From the NCBI GenBank assembly GCA_963693305.1, contig OY855909.1, positions 444,001 to 508,000 on the forward strand: 64,000 nt of DNA, written 5' to 3'. The notes below the pieces were generated by a model, which made no database searches, was not told the DNA's origin, and worked only from the letters and a program-made list of their open reading frames with translations. Made by a program: the position numbers and the translations under genes. Source of the DNA: Meandrina meandrites. Taxonomy: Eukaryota; Cnidaria; Anthozoa; Scleractinia; Meandrinidae. This document shows positions 5,665 through 11,911 of the stretch, piece by piece; positions within the stretch are counted from its first letter, which is position 1, and each line of letters begins with the position of its first letter.

Positions 5665-6838
5665 ATGGCAGAAGGTGGCTATGATGAAACAGATCCTCTC
5701 ATGAAACATACAGATGACCGCAATGACGACGATGACGGCAACACAACAGGGCCGTTTCAGCCAGGCTCCGTGTCGACACCCGGACCAGGCGAACAAATAC
5801 CGAGAACTACCACGACGAATAGGCCGGACGAAACAACGATGTTTCCTGAAATCCCCGACGATAGTGCAACAACAACCTTCACTGCTGAGAGTTATCTTGA
5901 AAAAGAGTTTCCAAATGCAGACAAAGCGAAGCTCAAATACAAAATTGATAAAAATGGAAGGCTGCAAGTCGGGTTAATTAAACCAGGTAAGCCTTATTAT
6001 TTTGTTACAACCAAAATTCAAGGAAAGGAAGAATACCAGATAAATAAAAATCTTACAAAAGAAGTCTTAAAAGCCCTTGGTCCAAGTCGTCGATTAACTC
6101 TTGAAAATGAAATAAGAGCTCTTTCAGAAGGTATTAATGAAAATAAAAAAACAGTAGAAGATAAAAATGAAAGCTCGGAGGAAAGAAAAAAAGCTTATGA
6201 AAGAGCAAAACAACAAATTGAAAGGCGCACTGATCTGCAGAAAGAATTAGATCGGTTGAAAAAAAGAGAGTACGAGCCTGTGTTAGGGGAAACAATACCT
6301 TTACAAGTTTTTGCGGCAAAATGAAGCAGAAAGGCAAGAAAGGGAAGAAGAAATACAACAAGAGAGACAAGAACAAGACGAAATTGCAAACGACGAAAAC
6401 ACGCCACAAGATGAAAGACAACAAGCTCGTGAAAGAGTTCTTGAATTAGATCAAGAAATAAATGAAATAGAGAATGAAAGAGAAGAAGAGATCGAAAGGT
6501 TGTCCTTAACAGACAAATTAAGAGAAAAGGTTAAAGAGATTTTCAAAAAGTATGGCTTCACCGTCACAGCAGTTTTGCTTGCTGTTGGCACGACTATTGG
6601 GGTCATTCTGAGCTCTCTCTCAAACGGGCTTAAGGCTGTTGCAAAGGGTGTCGGCGATGGACTTCAAACGCTCGGCAAAAAAATAGCAGGCATTCTGCCT
6701 GGACTACTTGGCTCAATTGTCAGCTTTGTGTTTCGCGCGGCCGGTCAGGTGATCAGCTTTCTTGGCAAAAATGCTTGGCTGTTGATTGTCGGTGTGGCCG
6801 TCTTTCTCTTCGAGCAAGTTAAAAAGCGTAGTGACTGA
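5665..6838 (+). pseudogene. Coiled-coil, C-terminally membrane-anchored Polinton protein, frameshifted
   Basis: The ATG at 5665 is used because TATAAA lies 8 bp upstream; the GTG just before it is not needed. Frame 1 gives 219 residues: an acidic disordered N-terminus (DETDPL, a DDDDG run), a basic middle (YLEKEFPNADKAKLKYK, ALGPSRRLTLE) and a coiled coil, ending at TGA 6322-6324. The plus-one frame then continues from about 6311 without any ATG for about 175 codons: Glu/Arg/Gln-rich coiled coil, then YGFTVTAVLLAVGTTIGVIL and a second long hydrophobic region to the end. The coiled coil spans the break, so this was one gene of about 390 codons disrupted by one extra base, probably in the T5 run at 6308-6312. 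A programmed shift is possible but less likely. Function unknown; a virion or membrane scaffold is a guess. Its 3' end overlaps the convergent 579-residue gene by 20 bp. Confidence 0.75.
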
Positions 6839-8558
6839 TGACAAATGCCAAAACAGCGCCGCCAGCAATAAGATAGACTTTATTATTCTCATGCGCTGTG
6901 GGCTTTGCTGTAACTTGTGTTGCCTGCACAGGTTCGATTTTTTCTGGCTGTGCGGGAACGACAGGTGGTTTTTTATCAGAAGTATGACCTATTGGTCTTT
7001 TTACTTTTGACGGACCCCCGATCATGTTTGTTACGCCCACTTTTTTTGTGCTCTTATTCACTTCGTCGTTAACCCCGAGCTTCATGCCAGGGATAGCTTG
7101 TTTGAGCTGGTTGTTGTAACCAATCGTACTCTCAGTATTTATCACCATACTCGCAGGCATCAGCCAGGCCCCCGGGCACACAGCAAGGTTAAGCCTCACC
7201 TTTGCCTCGTCGACTGCAAGTTGGTACCTTTGAACTGACTTTGCCAGATCGGGTTGCCTTATCGAGTCTTCGACTAGCACAAGGAACTCACTTTGCGCTT
7301 CCTTTGCGCGCCCTCCTGACCCCAGAATGCTACTTCTAACGTTCACCTGTGAACCCAAAACACAGTAAACAAACGCCTCTATCGACTGGTTTATTCGCGA
7401 CAAACCCGCCTGCGTTAGACCTTCTGCTACATTTGGACAAAACCAGTCTGCCTGTCTGTAGGCAGCGTCATCCGGCTCGATATAATAAATCAAGTTACCA
7501 TCTTTGCCTTTACCACCTTCGTCTGAGAACTTTTTTGACCCCCCGGGGTAAATGTCTCCCTCTTCTTTAGACGGTCCAATGTTTGACACATAGATGTAAA
7601 CGCTTCCCAGGCCGTGGTTTGCGCCTCTTTTAAAACGAAAATCGCTTGACGGGTCGACTCCGAACTCATTGCATATTCTTTTGTATGAAGCCACGTCGTA
7701 TTTGTTGTTAATCTGGTCAAAAGTAGGGTCGCCAGGCAAAGCGCTTATGCTTTGTATCCCGCCCATCTGAAACAATATTCGCCTGACAGTAAAATATATA
7801 TGGAACTTGTAAAAAGCTCGCACATTCTCTGGCATAGCATAGTTGTTATCGAAAATTTCGCGACTTATACCACAGCCCGTTGTCGCACACCAGACAGCAA
7901 AATTCAGCTGCTGTGGCCAATATCTCATATTTGGGCCGGCTAGCCATGTTTTAGACTCTTTCCCTGAATGGTGGGTGAGTTTGGTTTTTTGAAATACCTC
8001 TCTGAACTTTGTTGTGAAATACTGGTCCGGTGTTACGTAAATATTCAGTTGGTCATTAAATATGTTTTTCAAACTCGGTGCGGCATCGTGAAAGCCAACA
8101 GCAGGGATGGGCAAAGAGTCACCTTTTAAACCACTTGGTGTAAGCTGTTGTGGGAACCCTTCTGATGATTGGCCAACACCCAGCGCACTTTTCATTTCCG
8201 GGCTCCAATATTTGCTGTCTGAACCAAAAACGTTTATCAAATGGCCTGGCCCTGCTTTGAAATAAATTTCTGAGGTTGCTGTGTGGTCTTTGGTGAAATC
8301 GGTCTGTGGCTCAAACTTTGATTTATCAGCATTCGGGTATTTTGCATTAAAAGTTTTCCATGCCTTTTGTTCTGCTACTTTGGCAATGCTGTTAGCTTCT
8401 GGTGTCTGAATCCATTTTAGAAGCGCAGATGCGCTGCTGTGCTGTGAAGGCTGAGGGGCCTTGTCTTTTGCTGCATCAGCTTTCGCTGCACTTTTAGTGC
8501 TTTGCTGCCTCGAATAAGCATTCAACCATCCTCCACCACCGGTCCATTCATTATCCAT
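6819..8558 (-). CDS. Large 579-residue Polinton protein with C-terminal membrane anchor
   Basis: This is the longest intact gene in the window. It has an N-terminal low-complexity region (GGGG, Ser/Ala/Lys to about 45), then a globular body with clusters of aromatic residues: YFKAGPGHLINVFG, MRYWPQQLNFAVWCATTGCGISREI, FYKFHIYFTVRRILFQMGGIQS, NNKYDVASYKRICNEFG, GLGSVYIYVS. A Pro-rich linker and a final hydrophobic helix (about 562-577, YLIAGGAVLAFVISH) follow. I recognise it as a recurrent large protein of anthozoan-type Polintons; it has no motif for a known enzyme, and a structural or cell-entry-stage role is only inference. The start ATG at 8556-8558 is 34 bp from the divergent ATG at 8593. 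No lesion is seen over 580 codons, in contrast to the neighbouring broken genes. Confidence 0.75.
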   Translation of the reverse strand: MDNEWTGGGGWLNAYSRQQSTKSAAKADAAKDKAPQPSQHSSASALLKWIQTPEANSIAKVAEQKAWKTFNAKYPNADKSKFEPQTDFTKDHTATSEIYFKAGPGHLINVFGSDSKYWSPEMKSALGVGQSSEGFPQQLTPSGLKGDSLPIPAVGFHDAAPSLKNIFNDQLNIYVTPDQYFTTKFREVFQKTKLTHHSGKESKTWLAGPNMRYWPQQLNFAVWCATTGCGISREIFDNNYAMPENVRAFYKFHIYFTVRRILFQMGGIQSISALPGDPTFDQINNKYDVASYKRICNEFGVDPSSDFRFKRGANHGLGSVYIYVSNIGPSKEEGDIYPGGSKKFSDEGGKGKDGNLIYYIEPDDAAYRQADWFCPNVAEGLTQAGLSRINQSIEAFVYCVLGSQVNVRSSILGSGGRAKEAQSEFLVLVEDSIRQPDLAKSVQRYQLAVDEAKVRLNLAVCPGAWLMPASMVINTESTIGYNNQLKQAIPGMKLGVNDEVNKSTKKVGVTNMIGGPSKVKRPIGHTSDKKPPVVPAQPEKIEPVQATQVTAKPTAHENNKVYLIAGGAVLAFVISHYAF

Positions 8559-8592
8559 TATTTAAACAAAATATTTCTCTCTAATTATAAAA
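8559..8592. promoter_or_regulatory. 34-bp divergent promoter interval
   Basis: A very short AT-rich gap between divergent ATGs. TATAA at 8586-8590 lies 2 bp from the plus-strand start; TTTAAA-like sequence adjoins the minus-strand start. Any promoter must be bidirectional or overlap coding sequence. Confidence 0.45.
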
Positions 8593-9264
8593 ATGGTTAT
8601 TCTTACTGTTGTTACAAAAGAAAATCCACATACGGTCTATTTTGAACCCCAGCCTATTAAAAAACCAAGCTATATCCGGCTATTAAGTTGTTCTCTTTAC
8701 AATTCGTGGTTTAACTTAAAGGAAGAGGGGGCAATTACTTTGTTAGATGATGTCGAAAAGCCTTTCAAAGTTACTTTTATGCCGGGCCATTATACACTCG
8801 ATGCGTTGGCGAGTGAAATCAAACACAGTTTATCCAAACATAAGGTCCCATTGCTAACAGATATTTATACTATCGTTGGCCTGCTTGTAATCACAAATCC
8901 ACAGTTTAAAAAGATTGTTTTTGATTCCAATTTAGGCCATTTACTCAATTTGAACACTTTTACATTGCCATTAAAAATGTTCATAAAAAAGCTGAATTCC
9001 GAAACGACCTATTACATTCATTGCGACCTACTTGACAAAGAACAGAATCTGTTAAATGGAAAACCGTCTACTGTTTTGCAAACTTTTGACATAACAGGAA
9101 AACCATTTGAAAAAGTTTTTTATCAAAGTGGCCCACAACATGTCTTACGCGATGTTTCTGCTGATAAGCATATCTCAAATATGACAATTTCTGTCAGGGA
9201 CCAAAATAATAATCTATTTGACTTTAACGGCATGCCTCTTCAGTTTCTAATTGAAATTAATTAA
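8593..9264 (+). CDS. Minor capsid (penton-type) candidate
   Basis: This intact 223-residue, beta-rich protein has IRLLSCSLYNSWFNLKEEGAI near the N-terminus, a PGHYTLDALASEIK segment (about 66-79), hydrophobic strands ending in LGHLLNL, then the recognisable block KKLNSETTYYIHCDLLDKEQ (about 138-157), and LRDVSADKH and SVRDQNNNLFDFNG near the C-terminus, ending LQFLIEIN. I know this as a conserved Polinton protein next to the virion genes. Assignment as the single-jelly-roll penton is plausible from size, beta content and context but not proven; fibre-like or other virion protein are alternatives. TATAA lies 2 bp upstream of the ATG. A 28-bp gap separates it from the next same-strand gene. Confidence 0.6.
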   Translation: MVILTVVTKENPHTVYFEPQPIKKPSYIRLLSCSLYNSWFNLKEEGAITLLDDVEKPFKVTFMPGHYTLDALASEIKHSLSKHKVPLLTDIYTIVGLLVITNPQFKKIVFDSNLGHLLNLNTFTLPLKMFIKKLNSETTYYIHCDLLDKEQNLLNGKPSTVLQTFDITGKPFEKVFYQSGPQHVLRDVSADKHISNMTISVRDQNNNLFDFNGMPLQFLIEIN

Positions 9265-9292
9265 ACAAGAAAATAATTTTGTAAATATAACC

Positions 9293-9961
9293 ATGGCATC
9301 CAACGTATTACCAACCGCGCCAGCTTATGAACAAACAGAAACTCAGACAACACTTTATCCAGGTCTTCCAACTCAACCAGATAACAATTTTCGTATGCAG
9401 AAAGCCAATGAAGTTTTAAAATATTTAAGTGATGAAGTTTCACATTATAGGCTTGTTGCCAAAAAATATAGAAGAACTAAAACCATTATCGACTCCGCTA
9501 GCTTTTCTGCTGGCGGTATTTCTAGTTTTCTATCCGCAGGTGCCGTAGGAGCTGTGTTTTCAGGCCCAGGGATTACAGTGGCAATACCTATTGGCTGTGT
9601 TGCTTGTTTATTTGGGCTAACAGCTGCTGGGCTAACCGGTTTTTACAAAAAGCTTGATCCCAAACTTATCAAACACTGCAAAATCATGACACTGGCTATG
9701 TCAAAATGCGATACTGTCAACCGCATACTGTCAAAATCACTCATTGACGGAAAAATCAGCGATTCTGAGTTTCAAAGCATTCTTGATGAAAAACAGAGCT
9801 ATCTAATTCAGAAGCAGATTCTTCGGAAAGGAACACTTCCCAAGGAAAAAAATAAACAAAGCAGCCCTGACATAGAAAAAATACGACAAGAGGCCATGCA
9901 CGAAGAAAGAATTAGGCTTCAAAAAAAGTTTCTGGGCAGCGCGGTCGACGTTTCGAAATAA
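9293..9961 (+). CDS. Membrane-inserting Polinton accessory protein, 222 residues
   Basis: The start at 9293 (MASNVLP) is preferred over the upstream in-frame codon at 9251, because it has a good CCATGG context, TATAA 2 bp upstream (9286-9290) and avoids overlap with the previous gene. The protein has a Pro/Thr/Gln-rich N-terminus, then YLSDEVSHYRLVAKKYRR (about 44-61), a long Gly/Ala-rich hydrophobic region (about 69-117) that could form two helices, then FYKKLDPKLIKHCK and a helical, Lys-rich tail. The HYR.VAKKYRR segment followed by a glycine-rich hairpin is a pattern I associate with a recurrent cnidarian Polinton protein; function unknown. Confidence 0.68.
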   Translation: MASNVLPTAPAYEQTETQTTLYPGLPTQPDNNFRMQKANEVLKYLSDEVSHYRLVAKKYRRTKTIIDSASFSAGGISSFLSAGAVGAVFSGPGITVAIPIGCVACLFGLTAAGLTGFYKKLDPKLIKHCKIMTLAMSKCDTVNRILSKSLIDGKISDSEFQSILDEKQSYLIQKQILRKGTLPKEKNKQSSPDIEKIRQEAMHEERIRLQKKFLGSAVDVSK

Positions 9962-10097
9962 GATATCAGTCAAAGCGCACACTATTTCACTTTATTAAAG
10001 AATGATTTCTGTTATCTTCACGCGTGACGTTGTGTGACGGCTTGACTGGTGCTTTAATTAATATTTGAAAAAAAGATTTTTAATTATATTTCAAATC

Positions 10098-10235
10098 ATG
10101 ATCGTACTAACACATTTCATTTCTTTTCTTGTGAATGAATATTTCACACCGGCATGTCTTAGAGAAGTTAGAGATTTAACACGCGAAGTTGTTCAGTGTT
10201 TGGAAGAAACGGTTTCCCGCCGCATGTGTTATTGA
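10098..10235 (+). CDS. Possible 45-residue small protein
   Basis: The ATG at 10098-10100 has TATAT about 8 bp upstream (10085-10089), the same spacing as proven-looking genes of this element. The 45 codons encode a hydrophobic start (MIVLTHFISFLV) followed by an amphipathic charged helix (CLREVRDLTREVVQCLEETVSRR). The stop is TGA at 10233-10235, overlapping the start of the tandem repeats. Length alone gives no support, so this is a candidate only. Confidence 0.3.
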   Translation: MIVLTHFISFLVNEYFTPACLREVRDLTREVVQCLEETVSRRMCY

Positions 10236-10237
10236 CA

Positions 10238-10321
10238 CGTGTACAGAACGTTCTCGAGACAAGTTTCACGTGTTTTGACTCGTGTACAGAACGTTCTCGA
10301 GACAAGTTTCACGTGTTTTGA
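10238..10321. repeat. Two 41-bp direct repeats (43-bp period) with heat-shock-like and E-box words
   Basis: The copies at 10238-10278 and 10281-10321 are identical. Each contains the palindrome AGAACGTTCT (10245-10254; 10288-10297) overlapping TCTCGAGA, which together resemble the GAAnnTTCnnGAn heat-shock element, and an E-box CACGTG (10267-10272; 10310-10315). A further ACACGTGT lies at 10235-10242. Regulatory function is inference. Confidence 0.75.
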
Positions 10322-10590
10322 TTGACATGCTTGGCGAAGCGTGAAAGCCCGTTGCTTTATTAGTACAACACACTTGAAATCTATTCAGTTGCTACATCTT
10401 CTAGCGTATAGACAGTTCTTGTCGTTTGGTTAGAACAAGACGCGGTTTTATCCTTTCGAACTGATCTTGGGAAGCTGTGAGATGCGTTCGTGAATGCTTC
10501 AAACGGGAGTGAAAAGGTTAAATCGCTATTCGAAGAGTTGCTAAGATTTACGCTGACTGAAGAACTGTTGATTCAAAAACATTAGAAATG

Positions 10591-10605
10591 GGTTACGCCG
10601 TAACC
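10591..10605. repeat. Palindrome GGTTACG-C-CGTAACC, copy 1
   Basis: A perfect 7-bp inverted repeat around one base, followed by GAATTTT. The same 15 bp with the same 3' flank recurs at 10642-10656. Confidence 0.8.
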
Positions 10606-10641
10606 GAATTTTTAGCATAAATTAGAATAACAACAGAAATT

Positions 10642-10656
10642 GGTTACGCCGTAACC
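10642..10656. repeat. Palindrome GGTTACG-C-CGTAACC, copy 2
   Basis: Identical to 10591-10605, 51 bp downstream, again preceded by AGAAAT and followed by GAATTTT. Confidence 0.8.
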
Positions 10657-10699
10657 GAATTTTCTTCAAGTTCGAATTTTTTATTTGGTGTGTGTGTGT

Positions 10700-10716
10700 G
10701 TCCCACGCCGTGGGAC
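10700..10716. repeat. Palindrome GTCCCACG-C-CGTGGGAC
   Basis: A perfect 8-bp inverted repeat around one C with the same ACG-C-CGT core as the two palindromes upstream but different outer arms. It sits at the end of a TG dinucleotide run. Confidence 0.8.
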
Positions 10717-10718
10717 TT

Positions 10719-10802
10719 ATGCAAATCAGCAGCTTCTATCTTGTTTCCATTGTTGTGGACCGACACTGCTGTGTCGTGACGTCATGTTGTAGTTGTATAA
10801 AA
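10719..10802 (+). promoter_or_regulatory. Promoter-like octamer, CRE and TATA box
   Basis: ATGCAAAT (10719-10726) is a perfect octamer motif, TGACGTCA (10777-10784) a perfect CRE, and TATAAAA (10796-10802) follows 11 bp later. The spacing suits a plus-strand promoter, but no plus-strand gene lies downstream before the satellite. It could be a relic of a host promoter, a non-coding RNA promoter or chance. Confidence 0.35.
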
Positions 10803-10951
10803 TTTATAATCTACTTGAATAAAATTAATTCATTTTACACTCTTGTTGTGTTTCTGTCTTACAACCCCCCTTTGCTTACCTATTCCTTAAAACAGGGAAA
10901 CCCCCGCTTCGACTAGAAAAATATTGGTTTCCGGTCTTTCTGAGAAAAATG

Positions 10952-11578
10952 TCACGCAACGGCTCCGAACCAACACGTATTGTAATATTTCATGAAGACT
11001 TCATCATAGTCATCTTCGTCATAAACAGGATAGCCGAGATAGTGTCTAACTCTATTTCTTTGACACAGATTACAGAGACCATTTCGCCTGCAATCACTAC
11101 ATTTATAACAAAATAAGACCTTTACAATTTGTTGATTGTGATCACACAATGGTGCTTCTTTGATTGCAGCGTTTACCTCGTCCCAGCCGAGAGCTTTTCG
11201 CTCCCTGAGTTTTATTTTAATATACTCTTTATAAATTATTTCACGAATTTCTGGTGGACGTTTTTGTATGTACTCGGTAAGTTGGCATTTATTTGATACA
11301 CTAACCGTATTTTCGGCCGATATGACAGGGCTGCGTTTATTTGTAAATTGCGAACTAATGCCCCTGTTTACATTATTAGGCAAAAGAATATTCATTAAAT
11401 CTTGCGGTCTCATTTTTTTCATATCTGCAATAACGTCTTCTGTTAAAAGTAATGGATAATTTTGTTTATTGTTTCGGGGTCGCGGAATTACTCCATAATT
11501 GCCTCCCCTTATTTTGTTTTTGCTAATTTTTGGTTTTTTCGCGCTTTGATCGATAGTTCCTTTTCTACCTCTTCCCAT
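10952..11578 (-). CDS. Unrecognised 208-residue protein with C-terminal cysteine cluster
   Basis: The Lys/Arg-rich N-terminus (about 1-40) looks unstructured and basic. A helical middle follows (ADMKKMRPQDLMNILLP; PEIREIIYKEYIKIKLRERKALGWDEV at about 109-135). The C-terminal part has C157-X2-C160-X2-C163-X5-C169-X2-C172, a likely zinc-binding knuckle, then RHYLGYPVYDEDDYDEVF. I do not know a named family; a nucleic-acid-binding role is inferred from the basic tail and cysteine cluster. TATATA lies 7 bp upstream of the ATG (11586-11591), the same style as the Polinton genes, which suggests it belongs to the element rather than the host. No lesion is seen. Confidence 0.65.
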   Translation of the reverse strand: MGRGRKGTIDQSAKKPKISKNKIRGGNYGVIPRPRNNKQNYPLLLTEDVIADMKKMRPQDLMNILLPNNVNRGISSQFTNKRSPVISAENTVSVSNKCQLTEYIQKRPPEIREIIYKEYIKIKLRERKALGWDEVNAAIKEAPLCDHNQQIVKVLFCYKCSDCRRNGLCNLCQRNRVRHYLGYPVYDEDDYDEVFMKYYNTCWFGAVA

Positions 11579-11612
11579 CTCGGCGTATATACAAGTGCAG
11601 ATAATTGTTCAA
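11579..11612. promoter_or_regulatory. TATATA word upstream of the 208-residue gene
   Basis: TATATA at 11586-11591 is 7 bp from the minus-strand ATG. Being palindromic, it also faces a 21-codon plus-strand frame starting at 11613, which is too short to call a gene. Confidence 0.4.
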
Positions 11613-11747
11613 ATGGAAAATAATTCTGAGACACTATTGTATATTATACAGTGCAGGCATTTTTTAAAAAGAAAATAATTTTTTTGTTACATTCCCGCTC
11701 GCTCTTTGTTACTTCCTTGCTTTCTTATTTTCTCTCTTATACCACCA
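11613..11747. other. AT-rich non-coding stretch
   Basis: I see no gene here beyond a 21-codon frame (11613-11678). It includes a pyrimidine-rich run (about 11694-11740). The right end of the Polinton may lie in or near this stretch. Confidence 0.5.
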
Positions 11748-11911
11748 CACACATAGAAGATACTGGTTCTGGGAGAAAATTTTAAAAACAAATATATCAA
11801 AGCTATATTTTTAAGAAACGAGGCGAGCATGGGAGCCGAGTTTCTTAAAAATAAAGCTTTGATATATTTGTTTTTAAAATTTTGTCCCAGAACCAGTATC
11901 TTCTATGTGTG
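11748..11911. repeat. Long near-perfect inverted repeat (72-bp arms, 20-nt loop)
   Basis: The left arm 11748-11819 and right arm 11840-11911 are complementary with about two mismatches. The loop 11820-11839 is G-rich (GAGGCGAGCATGGGAGCCGA). The arms include AT-rich AAATATATCAAAGCT. The right arm ends one or two bases before the first satellite monomer. The outer ends start CACACATAG. This could be a foldback or MITE-like element, or the terminal hairpin of a larger repeat element whose internal tandem repeats expanded into the satellite. Confidence 0.85.

Larger units (their letters stand above)
9962..10951. other. Non-coding kilobase with palindromes and regulatory-like words
   Basis: Apart from the 45-codon candidate, no frame here looks coding on either strand. 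It holds a 43-bp tandem duplication (10238-10321), three palindromes centred on ACG-C-CGT (10591-10716), a short TG run (10687-10700), and an octamer/CRE/TATA arrangement (10719-10802). It separates the main gene cluster from the 208-residue gene. Confidence 0.6.
1..11700. mobile_element. Polinton/Maverick element, partial right portion, degenerate copy
   Basis: The combination of a protein-primed PolB tail, a retroviral-type integrase, an A32/FtsK-HerA-like ATPase, a double-jelly-roll capsid candidate and many small membrane proteins is diagnostic of Polintons. The left terminal repeat and most of the polymerase lie outside the window. The right boundary cannot be fixed without the left terminal inverted repeat; the last gene that shares the element's promoter style ends at 11578, so the element reaches at least there. 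Three genes carry disabling lesions (in-frame stops at 3851-3853 and 5292-5294, frameshift near 6308-6312), so this copy is probably no longer autonomous, although the integrase is intact. Host identity (cnidarian-like) is inference from the style of the accessory proteins. Confidence 0.85.

Noticed and set aside
6311..6838. Independent gene for the 175-codon coiled-coil/membrane frame
   Set aside because: No ATG exists in this frame and the coiled coil continues directly from the preceding frame, so it is the 3' part of one frameshifted gene.
9251..9292. Earlier start for the 222-residue gene
   Set aside because: It would overlap the previous gene and add residues encoded by AT-rich leader; the ATG at 9293 has better context.
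10692..10916. 74-codon plus-strand frame
   Set aside because: It starts in a TG run with a non-coding-like composition and overlaps palindromes and promoter-like words; no conserved feature is seen.
10800..10951. tRNA, snRNA or histone-type 3' stem-loop near the octamer promoter
   Set aside because: No cloverleaf, A/B box pair or histone stem-loop could be drawn.
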